Below are positions 36,310 to 45,819 of a stretch of DNA of 64,000 nucleotides, piece after piece. Under the pieces are notes generated by a model. The model searched no databases, was not told where the DNA came from, and saw only the letters and a program-made list of their open reading frames with translations. Location of the stretch: the IMG/VR virus record IMGVR_UViG_3300025141_012285, positions 1 to 64,000 of that record. One strand, 5' to 3'. The number at the start of each line of letters is the position of its first letter. Position 1 is the stretch's first letter. This stretch comes from a virus. The position numbers were made by a program, and so were the translations under genes.

Positions 36310-37496
36310 GTATTAATCTTATTCTCTCTTATCCCCGAAGTGGCAGCACTTTTGTGCGCTATATTATTGAACACTTTACGCAGCGCCCCACTCGGGGGCC
36401 CCCCACATCAACCCATCTTATTGATGCGCCTGTTACTTCTATCGACACGAATAAAAAAACAATCGCCGTTAAAATACATGGAGAAGATGCCCGGCACCAA
36501 GAATATATCCATGCCATGCTGAAGCGCAATATACCTTTAATATTTTTGATGCGTAATCCAATGGAGATGTTTACGCGGCATACGGACATCGACCATACGC
36601 GCACAATCGTTCATTATCCGCGAGAAGAAATACCGCAAAATATAGCGTATTTTTTTGAAAACATAAAAACGTATGAATTGTACGAAGGAAAAAAGCAGAT
36701 ATTTTATTATGAAGACTTGGTAGATAATCCAGCCATTGTCATCAAACAGTTGTGCCAGTTTTTGAAAGTAGATCCGAGCGGCAAAGCACAACAAAAATTT
36801 ATGGATAATTTTGATGAGCACTTCAAAAAGAGCCGTCATGTATATAACACGCACCAAGGTAGTCCATCCACGATGCTGTTGTTTCTTGGCATCGACCACT
36901 CTCGCATGCGAGACACCACCTCGATCGAGATGAGTACAATTGCCGAGTGGGCCAACACATTGCCCATCGCAGGCGAGCATCTCGGGATGGACACGGGCCC
37001 AAATAGACCTCCCATAACATTGGTCTTCTTTACTGCGTCCGGAAAACTCAATCCGGGGATAGAAGCGCTCACTCTTCCCCCTCTGGATGACAAAATGCTC
37101 GATTATGTCGCAACCCGACTGATCTCGAAGCGCTACGACACTTTTTGTGGCCCATCCCCATCTGCCCCCGCAGACGCCCTCTCCTGGTACGAGATTGCCA
37201 ATCTTATAAAGAAAGTCGACGTCAGTGCCGGGCCCGGACGTTTCCTAAACCCCTCATTAATTATACACCACGGCAGAGAAGCCATCGAAAAACACGCCAG
37301 CCTTGCAGTTCGAATCCCCACCGATGAAATATATGGTGGAACCCGTAGTGATGGAAAAACCACCACGCGCTATGCTATAGAGTTGACGACCGAGCAACGC
37401 GCAAGATTCTGGAGCAACTTTAAGGAGTTGTGTGGTAAAGACAACTGGCACACATGCGAAAGATATATGAATATTGATTACGGGGCGCCAGCATGA
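36306..37496 (+). CDS. Sulfotransferase, second of a tandem pair
   Basis: A 396-residue protein. ATG 36306 overlaps the stop of the first copy after GAGGAG. The catalytic domain is nearly identical to that of the first copy, including bases: about 100 bases (36471-36572) differ at two positions. The middle (about residues 190-340) is unrelated and longer, rich in serine/threonine and proline. The end (FWSNFKELCGKDNWHTCERY) is again shared. The pattern is conserved head and tail with an exchanged middle, suggesting different acceptors for the same sulfation reaction. Confidence 0.85.
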   Translation: MSINLILSYPRSGSTFVRYIIEHFTQRPTRGPPTSTHLIDAPVTSIDTNKKTIAVKIHGEDARHQEYIHAMLKRNIPLIFLMRNPMEMFTRHTDIDHTRTIVHYPREEIPQNIAYFFENIKTYELYEGKKQIFYYEDLVDNPAIVIKQLCQFLKVDPSGKAQQKFMDNFDEHFKKSRHVYNTHQGSPSTMLLFLGIDHSRMRDTTSIEMSTIAEWANTLPIAGEHLGMDTGPNRPPITLVFFTASGKLNPGIEALTLPPLDDKMLDYVATRLISKRYDTFCGPSPSAPADALSWYEIANLIKKVDVSAGPGRFLNPSLIIHHGREAIEKHASLAVRIPTDEIYGGTRSDGKTTTRYAIELTTEQRARFWSNFKELCGKDNWHTCERYMNIDYGAPA

Positions 37497-38452
37497 AAGC
37501 GTACATACCAAAATACTCTAATTTTGCAGGTCGGTGGATATACGATGGATACGGAAGAGCATGGGAGAGCTTGGGCTTTGACGTCGCCGAGGAACTAACA
37601 GAAGATCCCGATGGGCTAACTGCCTTCACGAGTCAAATCCCAACCGGCAGAGAAAATTTGGAAGAAGAGTATGTGCTGATGTCGGTTGGAGAGAGTGTTT
37701 TGCAGAACCCTCCTTTGTTTTTAAAAGCGGCACAAAACAGTCACAAAACTTTTATACATGTACAGCCCCACACTTTTCCGGATCCTTGGGGTCGACACCG
37801 CAACTTTGTTTCTCGAATGCCTGATGATATTATAGAGGCACTAACGAGCCTACCGAATGTTCATTTGTGGGCTTTTTCTGATGCGGTAGACATTCCGGGC
37901 CATTACGACAAATGGAAGAAAGTAAATTGCATACCTCTGGCATTTGATTCTATAGGGTACCAGCCCGCTGCAGAGCCGAAATATAAACAGTTTGATGTGA
38001 GTTTTGTTGGCGGCTGGGCAAACAACGGATTCGACGAAAAGAGAAAGATAATCATAGAAACGTTCACAGCGTTTAAAGATTCAGGCCTTAAGTGTGGTTT
38101 TTTCGTAAACAAAAATCTCACACACCAGCAGGAGTGTGATCTCCTTGCCAACAGTAAAATAACTTTAAACATTCATGATGCTTACCAAAGAATCCTTGGT
38201 CATGACACGAACGAAAGAACATTTAAATCTTTAGGATTAAATGGCGCTTTAGTCTCGGATTCTGTAGGACAGTTGAGTAGATTGTTTCCAGACATAAAAA
38301 CATCTTCAGATGCACAAGAGATGGTCGACTTCGTAAAACAGCTTCTATCCTTGTCCGACATCGAACTGAGCGCCGTAAAACAAAAAAACAAGCAAGACAT
38401 CCTAGACAATCACTGTTATACTAATAGAGTGGAGGCCCTGTTAGCCTTATGA
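37493..38452 (+). CDS. CgeB-like glycosyltransferase
   Basis: A 319-residue protein beginning MKAYIPKYSNFAGRWIYDGY. FDVSFVGGWANNGFDEKRKI and KITLNIHDAYQRILGHDTNE, then LGLNGALVSDSVGQLSRLF, are the CgeB/Glyco_trans_1_2 pattern (a GT-B family with D-x-x-F-x-G start of the second domain, and NxR...E near the end). It has a single catalytic domain and no anchor. A paralog is at 40895. Four-base overlap with the previous stop. Confidence 0.75.
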   Translation: MKAYIPKYSNFAGRWIYDGYGRAWESLGFDVAEELTEDPDGLTAFTSQIPTGRENLEEEYVLMSVGESVLQNPPLFLKAAQNSHKTFIHVQPHTFPDPWGRHRNFVSRMPDDIIEALTSLPNVHLWAFSDAVDIPGHYDKWKKVNCIPLAFDSIGYQPAAEPKYKQFDVSFVGGWANNGFDEKRKIIIETFTAFKDSGLKCGFFVNKNLTHQQECDLLANSKITLNIHDAYQRILGHDTNERTFKSLGLNGALVSDSVGQLSRLFPDIKTSSDAQEMVDFVKQLLSLSDIELSAVKQKNKQDILDNHCYTNRVEALLAL

Positions 38453-39192
38453 GGCCCAAAGTAACGATCATTATACCATGTTATAACTCGCAAAAGTGGA
38501 TAGAAGAGTGTGTCACATCCGCTCTCACACAAACCTATGAAAATGTAGAAGTGATTGTGGTCGATAATGAGAGTACGGACGAGAGCGTTAAGATATTAAA
38601 AGAAATACAAGCACATCATCCCGATCTTATTCTATCTTCGGCAGAAAACATTTACCCAAACTGTTGGGATGAAGCCCGGGCAACGGGATACCGGCTAATG
38701 ACTGGGGAATATATGACGGTGATTGGTTCGGATGACTTAATGCATGCAGAATATATACAAAACTGTATGAAGATAATGCTTCAGGCGCCCAAAATTAAAG
38801 CTATTCAGAGTCCCGCCCGCGGCTTTAGTGTCAAAGAAGGCCGGAATACAGACACTGGGATGTTAACCAACAGTTATAGCTCAATGAAACAACTAAAAGA
38901 AGAACTGTTGAAAAAATGTATTGTAAACTCCCCCTCTGTGTTCTATAAGGCTAGTTTGTATCATGACGGCCTACTTAAGACGCTTCCGGAAAAGTACGGA
39001 GGTGCCGCAGATTATGATTTATACTGTCGCTTGGTTGATGATGGAGTGTTTATATATCCTGTACCAGAGTGGCTCGGCTTCTATTATAGATGGCACGACG
39101 AGCAGGCAACGTGGAAAGTCCATAAAGAAGCCATTAACTATGATAAAATGATACAAGACTTTTGGAGAGACAAGTGGAAAGAAAGGATTTAA
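38449..39192 (+). CDS. Family 2 glycosyltransferase
   Basis: A 247-residue GT-A enzyme. It starts VTIIIPCYNSQKWIEECVTS, then VEVIVVDNESTDESV (the first conserved acid pair) and TGEYMTVIGSDDLMH, the DxD-like metal site. EWLGFYYRWHDEQATW is the C-terminal end common to GT2 enzymes that add to a growing glycan. It is soluble, so it works on the cytoplasmic side. Its 3' end overlaps the transketolase gene by 19 bases. Confidence 0.9.
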   Translation: MRPKVTIIIPCYNSQKWIEECVTSALTQTYENVEVIVVDNESTDESVKILKEIQAHHPDLILSSAENIYPNCWDEARATGYRLMTGEYMTVIGSDDLMHAEYIQNCMKIMLQAPKIKAIQSPARGFSVKEGRNTDTGMLTNSYSSMKQLKEELLKKCIVNSPSVFYKASLYHDGLLKTLPEKYGGAADYDLYCRLVDDGVFIYPVPEWLGFYYRWHDEQATWKVHKEAINYDKMIQDFWRDKWKERI

Positions 39193-39833
39193 TAAAAAGA
39201 ATATTAGACATTGCATATGAAAACAAGCTTTCCCACCTAGGAAGCTATTTTTCTAGCGTTGGCATCATCGATGAGATTTATGCGAAGAAAGAAGAAGAAG
39301 ATATATTCATTTTGTCCGCCGGCCATTGCGCTTTAGCACTATATGTAGTGTTAGAAAAGTACTTGAACCACGACGCTAGTGTCTTATTTAAAAAACACGG
39401 TGGTCACCCTCACCGATGCGAAGAAGATGATCTCTATTGTTCCACAGGAAGTTTGGGTATGGGAATCACAGCTGCAGTAGGCAGAGCAATTGCCAATCCT
39501 GATCGCACTGTACACTGCTTGATTAGTGACGGAGAGTGTGCGGAAGGAAGTATCTGGGAAGCACTCCGATTTATTTATGAAAACAATCTGAAGAACATAA
39601 GGATATATGTTAATGTTAATGGTTATTGTGCATATGATACCGTAGATACACGCTACTTAGTCGACAGGCTAAAGGTGTTTCTTCCAAGTATCCATATCAT
39701 TTACACTGAAGTGGGTGTTTTCCCATTTTTAAGAGGGCTGAACGCCCATTATCATGTTATGAGTGAAGAAGATTATAATTCAGCAACGAAAATTTTAAAA
39801 ACAAAGGAAGTAACAGATGTTCAAATCCCCTAA
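39174..39833 (+). CDS. Transketolase-like protein, thiamine-diphosphate-binding half
   Basis: A 219-residue protein. GTG 39174 follows GGAG by five to six bases. KHGGHPHR, STGSLGMGITAAVGRAI and LISDGECAEGSIWEALRF followed by VNVNGY give the thiamine diphosphate and metal motif (GDGx...N, here SDGE then N). This equals the N-terminal third of transketolase. The matching pyrimidine-binding half is at 40422. Split transketolases are known in bacterial surface-sugar loci, where they may transfer a two-carbon unit. Substrate here unknown. Confidence 0.85.
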   Translation: MERKDLIKRILDIAYENKLSHLGSYFSSVGIIDEIYAKKEEEDIFILSAGHCALALYVVLEKYLNHDASVLFKKHGGHPHRCEEDDLYCSTGSLGMGITAAVGRAIANPDRTVHCLISDGECAEGSIWEALRFIYENNLKNIRIYVNVNGYCAYDTVDTRYLVDRLKVFLPSIHIIYTEVGVFPFLRGLNAHYHVMSEEDYNSATKILKTKEVTDVQIP

Positions 39834-40425
39834 ATCATGGTTAGCCGATGGTGCCATGGTACAAGAGATCGTTGAACGCCTCAAAGAATGTGAAGGAAAC
39901 TATTTGGAGATTGGTTGCTTTGAGGGGCACACCTTGAAAAGAGTAGCCAAGGCCGTTCCCGAAAGGATATGCTATGGAATAGATCCCTTTTTGGGAGATA
40001 GGTTCGTTGCACCTGCCGAGGTAGAGAAGGAAAATACTCAGTTTATACCGATGCCGGAACAGAAACAGAATCTTTATCAAAATATTAAAGAGCTTAACAA
40101 TATATCTTTTCATGAAACCACAGCAGAGGAATTTTTATCCTCTCACGCTGATGAGGAACTATCTGGCTTAAATATTTCTGTAGTATTCATCGATGGCTCA
40201 CATCACTATGAGTATGTGAGTATAGATTGGAAACTAGCACTTAAGGTTATTGGCCCAAAGAAGGGGTGTGTGTTGTTTGATGACTTTGGGGTTGAAGATG
40301 TACGTACAGCATTTCATGAATGTGCTGCTCATCTCGAAAAAGAAGAATATGGATATGTAGCTAGTGCACCGCCGGCCACTTCTACACGCAGCGAACGCAT
40401 AGCAACTATAAAGGTAAACGTATGA
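39817..40425 (+). CDS. SAM-dependent methyltransferase
   Basis: A 202-residue class I (Methyltransf_24-type) enzyme. GNYLEIGCFEGHTLKRVAK is motif I for SAM binding, ICYGIDPFLGDRF is motif II, and VVFIDGSHHYEYVSIDW then GCVLFDDFGVED are typical of this family, which often methylates sugars. It lies between the two transketolase halves and overlaps both by a few bases, so all three are co-translated. Likely modifies the same sugar or glycan. Confidence 0.8.
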   Translation: MFKSPKSWLADGAMVQEIVERLKECEGNYLEIGCFEGHTLKRVAKAVPERICYGIDPFLGDRFVAPAEVEKENTQFIPMPEQKQNLYQNIKELNNISFHETTAEEFLSSHADEELSGLNISVVFIDGSHHYEYVSIDWKLALKVIGPKKGCVLFDDFGVEDVRTAFHECAAHLEKEEYGYVASAPPATSTRSERIATIKVNV

Positions 40426-40898
40426 GGCGCGATTTTGCAGAAAGACTACACTTGGAGATGGGTGAAAACAAAGATATCTTCCTTCTAACTGGAGATCTTG
40501 GTTATGGGCTTTGGGATCGTATTCGGATCGACTATGCCGATCGCTTTTACAATGTAGGTTCGTCAGAGCAGCTGATGTTAGGCATGGCAAGCGGCCTCGC
40601 CATGGACGGTAAAATCCCGGTGGTATATTCCATCACACCGTTCGTGCTTTATCGTCCCTTTGAATTTATTAGAAACTACGTAGACCACGAAAAACTCCCT
40701 GTCAAGCTTATTGGCGGAGGCAGAGATCGAGATTATGGCTATTTGGGTTTCTCTCACTGGGCCGAAGAAGACAAGAAGATCATGAGAAACTTTAATAATA
40801 TTAAGACGATACATCCAAAAGATAGTGATGACATGAACCGAGATTTTAAATATATAATAGACAAAAAGACTCCTGTCTACATGAACCTTAAAAGATGA
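40422..40898 (+). CDS. Transketolase-like protein, pyrimidine-binding half
   Basis: A 158-residue protein. IFLLTGDLGYGLW, YNVGSSEQLMLGMASGLAMD (with the catalytic glutamate that activates thiamine diphosphate) and PVVYSITPFVLYRPFEFIRN are the Transket_pyr signatures. The third, C-terminal transketolase domain is missing. Together with the protein at 39174 it could form a heterotetrameric enzyme, as with the split transketolases of some bacteria. Its ATG overlaps the methyltransferase stop (ATGA). Confidence 0.85.
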   Translation: MRRDFAERLHLEMGENKDIFLLTGDLGYGLWDRIRIDYADRFYNVGSSEQLMLGMASGLAMDGKIPVVYSITPFVLYRPFEFIRNYVDHEKLPVKLIGGGRDRDYGYLGFSHWAEEDKKIMRNFNNIKTIHPKDSDDMNRDFKYIIDKKTPVYMNLKR

Positions 40899-41803
40899 AA
40901 ATACTTCTAACCATAAATAAAACATACCGCGGACAACCTGATAGCAGCCAGTGGTATGTGTGTGAGCCGCTCGAATCGCTCGGCCACGAGGTTGTCTTTT
41001 ATGATACAGTGGCCGGCGATCCTGCCGGCAATACCTACGACCAAATTATTGAGACGTTTAAGCCTGAGCTTGTTTTTTGTATGCTTACGGGAGACAAAGC
41101 CATCGCACCCTATGAGCCGTGGAACGCGCTAATGAAAGAAACCCAAAGCGGCCGCACAAAAACATTCAATTGGTTTTGTGATGATACGTGGCGCTTTGAC
41201 ACCTTCTCTAAGATTGCGTGCCGTGCCTTCACAGTGTGTTCTACTCCGGAGAGAGATCACATTGAAAAATACAAAAACGAGGGGTATGATAATATTATTG
41301 TTGGAAACTGGCACGCAAACGCCAAATATTTTACCCCCACCGCTCTGGATACACGTAAGTATGCTTTATCCTTTATTGGTGCACCCACGCCCTCTCGGAG
41401 TCAGTTTTTTAACGATAGTAAGATTCCAGTAGAGTTTTTAACAGGCCTGTCACAACAGCAGTTGTTTGAGGCTCATAGCAATAGCCAAGTGGGAATAAAC
41501 CTTTCGGTTAACGACAATGACCCCGACGGAAAGACTCAAATGAAACAAAGGATTTTTGAGGTGCCGGCCGGCGCCGGCGCGCTTTTAACTCAATATCATC
41601 CCGGTATAGAAGAATATTATGACATAGGCACGGAGATACTTACTTTTAAAACCCCCCAAGAGTTTGCTGAACAGGCAATCGCCCTAATGACCAACGAAAA
41701 AATGCTAAAAGAGGTTGCTGCAGCCGGTCACCACAGGTTTTTAAAAGATCATGATTCTAAAGTACGACTAGAAAGAGTATTGCAGGAGATTATGGCAATA
41801 TGA
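40895..41803 (+). CDS. CgeB-like glycosyltransferase
   Basis: A 302-residue protein of the same family as 37493. KTFNWFCDDTWRFDTFSKI, then ALSFIGAPTPSRSQFF, VGINLSVNDNDPDGKTQMKQ and IFEVPAGAGALLTQYHPGIE (the donor-site region) match the CgeB type. The start MKILLTINKTYRGQPDSSQW is a normal Rossmann strand. It adds to the count of at least six glycosyltransferases in the locus. Confidence 0.8.
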   Translation: MKILLTINKTYRGQPDSSQWYVCEPLESLGHEVVFYDTVAGDPAGNTYDQIIETFKPELVFCMLTGDKAIAPYEPWNALMKETQSGRTKTFNWFCDDTWRFDTFSKIACRAFTVCSTPERDHIEKYKNEGYDNIIVGNWHANAKYFTPTALDTRKYALSFIGAPTPSRSQFFNDSKIPVEFLTGLSQQQLFEAHSNSQVGINLSVNDNDPDGKTQMKQRIFEVPAGAGALLTQYHPGIEEYYDIGTEILTFKTPQEFAEQAIALMTNEKMLKEVAAAGHHRFLKDHDSKVRLERVLQEIMAI

Positions 41804-42645
41804 ACATTTTAATAACGGGCGCCCATGGCTTTTTAGCTAAAGAGATGAAAGATTATTATGAAGATCGAAAAGAGGTAAAGTTGTTTCTTACCGATCGTAC
41901 GACTCTCAACCCTACTGATTTCTTAGATGTACAGAAATTTTTTAACGAAAACAAAGTTGATGTCGTTATCCACGCGGCCGTCCGCGGAGGAAAGAGAAAT
42001 CACAAAGAACATGTAGAAGACATCTTCGATAATGTTAGTATGTTCCAGAATCTGGCATATTTTTCTGATAAGTTCAAATATATGTTCCATTTTGGATCCG
42101 GCGCCGAGTTTAATCGCACACTTCCTATTGATAATGCAAAAGAAACATCTGTTAATATCTCACTTCCCCCTGATTACTATGGACTAACAAAGAATATTAT
42201 TGCTAGAAAGATAGTAAAAATGAATAGCAATATCTATAACTTACGTTTATTTGGATGTTTTGGAAGGCATGAAGAGTCTCAAAGATTATTTCGCTCATGT
42301 TATGATAAGCTTCGGCTTAATAAAGAGCCGACCATCTCTTATGACAAATATATGGATTATTTTTATGCTCAAGATGTAGGACGAGTGATCGATTTTATTA
42401 TTCACGCCGATCACACTGTTCTCCCAAGAGATATTAATCTCTGTTATCCCGAGAAATATACCCTAAGTGAACATGTGGAAAGAATTAAACAATTGACAAA
42501 AGCAGAATCGCAGGTTATAATAGACCACGAAGAGTTAGGTAAGCCGTATACGGGTGAATCAATGACACTTGACTCATTAAATATTGACTTGATAGGTTTA
42601 GACAAAGGAGTAGACGAATGTCTGAAAAGTTGGAGCAAATCCTAG
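41800..42645 (+). CDS. NAD-dependent sugar epimerase/dehydratase (extended SDR)
   Basis: A 281-residue protein. NILITGAHGFLAKEMKD is the TGxxGxxx dinucleotide site. DVVIHAAVRGGKRN, FHFGSGAEF and DYYGLTKNIIARKI (YxxxK catalytic pair) follow. It is shorter than dehydratases, so a sugar reductase or epimerase acting on the product of the RfbH-like enzyme is plausible. The exact substrate is not shown. Overlaps the next gene by 28 bases. Confidence 0.8.
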   Translation: MNILITGAHGFLAKEMKDYYEDRKEVKLFLTDRTTLNPTDFLDVQKFFNENKVDVVIHAAVRGGKRNHKEHVEDIFDNVSMFQNLAYFSDKFKYMFHFGSGAEFNRTLPIDNAKETSVNISLPPDYYGLTKNIIARKIVKMNSNIYNLRLFGCFGRHEESQRLFRSCYDKLRLNKEPTISYDKYMDYFYAQDVGRVIDFIIHADHTVLPRDINLCYPEKYTLSEHVERIKQLTKAESQVIIDHEELGKPYTGESMTLDSLNIDLIGLDKGVDECLKSWSKS

Positions 42646-43955
42646 GACTAGTTTCCGAGTACATTACCGAAAAGCAGGAAAATGAAATATGGACACCCGG
42701 AGAAGACTGGATAGCCTATTCGGGCCCCATTTTCGATGAAAATGAATATCTTGTAGCTGTAAAGCAAATACTTGACGGTTGGATGATTTTTGGCAAAAAC
42801 GCTCGCGAATTCGAGAAAAGGTTCCCCTCAAAACTAGGAAAGCTTTATGGCTCTCTTACTAACTCTGGAAGCTCGGCTAACCTATTGATGGTCGCTGCCA
42901 CAAAGTCGCGACGTTTTGATAGACAGCTGAAAGATGGAGACAAAGTGATTACCCCAGTTGTTTGCTTTCCCACAACTATCAATCCTTTGATTCAGCATAA
43001 TTTGGTACCAGTTTTTGTAGATGTTGAGCTTCCAAGTATTAACTTAGATTTAGACAAAGTAGAAGAGGCTCTAGAAGCAGACCCTGAAATTAAGGGGATC
43101 ATGTTCGCCCACGTACTCGGCAATCCGCCCGATATGGACAGATTGATGGCGCTTGTCGAAAAATACAATCTTGTGTTTTTGGAAGATGCATGCGATGCGT
43201 TGGGTTCTTATTATGATGGCAAGAAGCTTGGCTCCTACGGAGACATGTCAACATGCTCTTTCTTTCCCGCTCACCATATGACAATGGGAGAGGGAGGATT
43301 CATTGCAACTAACAGTCTCAAAACCCGCACTATCCTTGCCAGCATTCGCGATTGGGGCCGTGCGTGTTACTGTAATACCATGAAGCCGGGCAATGTCACA
43401 AGTGAAACCGCATGTGGAAACAGATTTAAAAACTGGCTCCCGGGCCTCAAAGATGCGGTGTACGACCACCGCTATGTCTTCGATGAAATAGGATACAATC
43501 TCAAGCCTCTAGATTTACAGGCCGCAATGGGCCTACAACAGCTCGACAAGCTTCCGATGCTAGATAGTGCCCGCCGAGAGAACTGGGCCAAGCTAAGGGC
43601 TATATTTGAGCCTTATCAACAATATTTCCATATGCCGGTTGCTACGGAGAAGGCGGACCCTTGTTGGTTTGCATTTCTATTAACAATCAACGAAGATGCT
43701 CCTTTCTCTCGTTCGGATATAGTAAACCATCTTGAGGGCCTTAAAATTCAAACACGCTCGTACTTCTCGGGCAATATTTTGGCCCACCCGGGCTACGTGC
43801 ATCTGGCGGAAGAATACGGTGATATGTACGAAGCATTCCCTAACGCCCAGTTGATTACCACAAACTCCTTCTTTTTGGGAACCTATGTGGGACTCACAGA
43901 TGAAAAACTTGAATACATCAAAGAAGCAGTCGATGGTTTCTTTGGGGATCTTTAA
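42618..43955 (+). CDS. rfbH: RfbH-type CDP-4-keto-6-deoxyglucose 3-dehydrase
   Basis: A 445-residue protein of RfbH length. SGSSANLLMVAATKS, VITPVVCFPTTINPLIQ, LVFLEDACDALGSYYDGKK and SFFPAHHMTMGEGG follow the family closely. The usual Schiff-base lysine is replaced by His (PAHHMTMGEGG), the hallmark of this PMP-dependent dehydrase. RACYC followed by ETACGNRF keeps the cysteines that bind a 2Fe-2S cluster in E1, although the gap is several residues longer than usual. It removes the C3 hydroxyl to give 3,6-dideoxy sugars. It needs a reductase partner. Confidence 0.88.
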   Translation: MSEKLEQILGLVSEYITEKQENEIWTPGEDWIAYSGPIFDENEYLVAVKQILDGWMIFGKNAREFEKRFPSKLGKLYGSLTNSGSSANLLMVAATKSRRFDRQLKDGDKVITPVVCFPTTINPLIQHNLVPVFVDVELPSINLDLDKVEEALEADPEIKGIMFAHVLGNPPDMDRLMALVEKYNLVFLEDACDALGSYYDGKKLGSYGDMSTCSFFPAHHMTMGEGGFIATNSLKTRTILASIRDWGRACYCNTMKPGNVTSETACGNRFKNWLPGLKDAVYDHRYVFDEIGYNLKPLDLQAAMGLQQLDKLPMLDSARRENWAKLRAIFEPYQQYFHMPVATEKADPCWFAFLLTINEDAPFSRSDIVNHLEGLKIQTRSYFSGNILAHPGYVHLAEEYGDMYEAFPNAQLITTNSFFLGTYVGLTDEKLEYIKEAVDGFFGDL

Positions 43956-44905
43956 TGAAGCTTGTATATATTACCGGCTGTTTGGGTTTCATTGGCTCTT
44001 ATGTAACGCGCCGCTGTTTAGAAAGAGGCTGGAAAGTATATGGAGTTGATAAGTGCACATATGTTGCTAATGAAGCTTTATTAAAAGAGTTCAATGATAG
44101 CTCCAATTTCACCTTTATAAAAGAGGATATCAAGGATCTTCAACACTTGTATGATTGTGACTATGTTATTAACACGGCTGCAGAGTCTCATGTGGGAAAT
44201 AGTATTATCGATTCCCAAGAGTTTATAAACAGTAACATCATGGGGGTTCGTAATCTTTTAGATTTGATAAGAAACAAGCCCGTTAACTGCAACCGCCGGC
44301 CGATCTTTTTTCATTTTAGCACCGACGAAGTTTACGGAGACATTGTTAAAGGAGAACACATAGAAACGGACCTACTTCATCCGAGCAATCCATATTCAGC
44401 CGCAAAGGCCGCTGCAGACATGCTTGTTCTCGCATGGGCTAGAACCTATGATATCGAGTACATTCTTTTAAGACCCACCAACAATTATGGGATAGGTCAG
44501 TATCCTGAAAAGCTAATCCCATTGTCTGTTAAAAACCTGCAACGTGGTAAAAAGATAAGATTACATAATGCCGGCACACCGGTTCGCAACTGGTTGCACG
44601 CCGATGACACAGCCCGCGCCGTGATGACAATAATGGATTCCCAAAAAACTAATGAAATTTATAATGTTGCCGGCGGTTTTGAACAGAAAAACATAGATAC
44701 CGTGATGAAGATCATGGAGGCGTTCTTTGGACACAGCTATTGTTGGGAAGACCATGTCGATTTTTCATATGAAAGAGAAGGTCAAGATGTTAGGTATGCT
44801 TTGAACGATGATAAGTTACGCGCCCTTGGTTGGAAGCCAGAGCACATCTTCGACGAAGAGATTGACTCCACCGTACAATACTATAAGGAGAACTTCATAT
44901 GGTAA
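43955..44905 (+). CDS. RmlB-type nucleotide-glucose 4,6-dehydratase
   Basis: A 316-residue extended SDR. VYITGCLGFIGSYVTRR is the NAD site, NTAAESHVGNSI, HFSTDEVYGD (catalytic Thr-Asp-Glu) and NPYSAAKAAADM (YxxxK) are RmlB-specific, as is RPTNNYGIGQYPEKLIP. It forms the 4-keto-6-deoxy sugar from dTDP-glucose or, in this setting, CDP-glucose as substrate for the RfbH-type enzyme. The nucleotide cannot be decided from sequence. No RmlA/RfbF-type enzyme is in the window. Confidence 0.87.
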   Translation: MKLVYITGCLGFIGSYVTRRCLERGWKVYGVDKCTYVANEALLKEFNDSSNFTFIKEDIKDLQHLYDCDYVINTAAESHVGNSIIDSQEFINSNIMGVRNLLDLIRNKPVNCNRRPIFFHFSTDEVYGDIVKGEHIETDLLHPSNPYSAAKAAADMLVLAWARTYDIEYILLRPTNNYGIGQYPEKLIPLSVKNLQRGKKIRLHNAGTPVRNWLHADDTARAVMTIMDSQKTNEIYNVAGGFEQKNIDTVMKIMEAFFGHSYCWEDHVDFSYEREGQDVRYALNDDKLRALGWKPEHIFDEEIDSTVQYYKENFIW

Positions 44906-45819
44906 TGCATAAGACTGTACTTGTTACAGGTGGTAGCGGCTTTGTTGGACGCAGATTGGCGCTACAACAGCCCTATTGGACATATCTCTCTTCAAAAGAT
45001 TGTGATTTGACCGATTCTACACAAGTGAGAGAACTATACAATGATTTGAAGCCAGATGCGGTCTTACATTTAGCCGCCCGAGTGGGAGGCATCAAAGACA
45101 ATATAGAAAATCAAGCAGATTTCTTTCATATTAACACTATGATGAATACAAATGTGGTTCATGAGGCCTACAAGGCTGGTATTGAACGTGTTTTGTCTAC
45201 GTTGAGCACATGTGCTTTCCCGGAGAAGATGGAGATCTTCCCTTTTACTGAGAGCAGCTTCTATGACGGACCTCCTGCTAAAACAAATTTTTCTTATGGG
45301 ATGACTAAAAGAATGCTGCATGTCGCGTCATGCGCATATAGAAACCAATATGGATTAAACTATTCTACGTTTTGCCCTTCTAATATTTACGGACCCGAAG
45401 ATTACTTTGGTGCCGAAGCTTCCCACTTTGTAGCAGCCCTCGTTCACAAGACGTGGAAGGCAAAGCCCGGAGAGGCCATAGAACTATGGGGTTCGGGGAT
45501 TCCTCTTAGACAACAACTGTATGTTGATGATTTATGCAAAATAATACCTGTTCTGTTGCAAAACCACAATAGTGACATGCCGGTTATTGTTGCACCCCCC
45601 GAGAACCTTTCGATTCTTGAACTAACGAGAACTTTAACTAAACAAATTGATAAAAATGTGAGATTATCATTTAATGGGAAGCTAGATGGTCAGTTTAGAA
45701 AGGATGGCTCAAATCAACAACTTACACATTTGATTGGGCCTTTTAAATTCACATCGTTCGAGGAAGGAATAATGAAAACATATAAATGGTATACGGAGAA
45801 CCAACAACATGAACAATAA
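44899..45819 (+). CDS. fcl: GDP-L-fucose synthase
   Basis: A 306-residue protein. [16 protein letters not shown], the characteristic [37 protein letters not shown] and [11 protein letters not shown] (YxxxK) identify the 3,5-epimerase/4-reductase that turns GDP-4-keto-6-deoxymannose into GDP-L-fucose. Length (306 versus about 320 in E. coli) is normal. It acts directly after the GMD encoded downstream, and the two genes overlap by 11 bases. Confidence 0.9.
   Translation: MVMHKTVLVTGGSGFVGRRLALQQPYWTYLSSKDCDLTDSTQVRELYNDLKPDAVLHLAARVGGIKDNIENQADFFHINTMMNTNVVHEAYKAGIERVLSTLSTCAFPEKMEIFPFTESSFYDGPPAKTNFSYGMTKRMLHVASCAYRNQYGLNYSTFCPSNIYGPEDYFGAEASHFVAALVHKTWKAKPGEAIELWGSGIPLRQQLYVDDLCKIIPVLLQNHNSDMPVIVAPPENLSILELTRTLTKQIDKNVRLSFNGKLDGQFRKDGSNQQLTHLIGPFKFTSFEEGIMKTYKWYTENQQHEQ

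Noticed and set aside
35242-37496. Sulfotransferase pair as an assembly error (duplicated contig segment)
   Set aside because: The copies differ in a long middle section, and both are coupled to distinct neighbours by overlaps, so they are two real genes.
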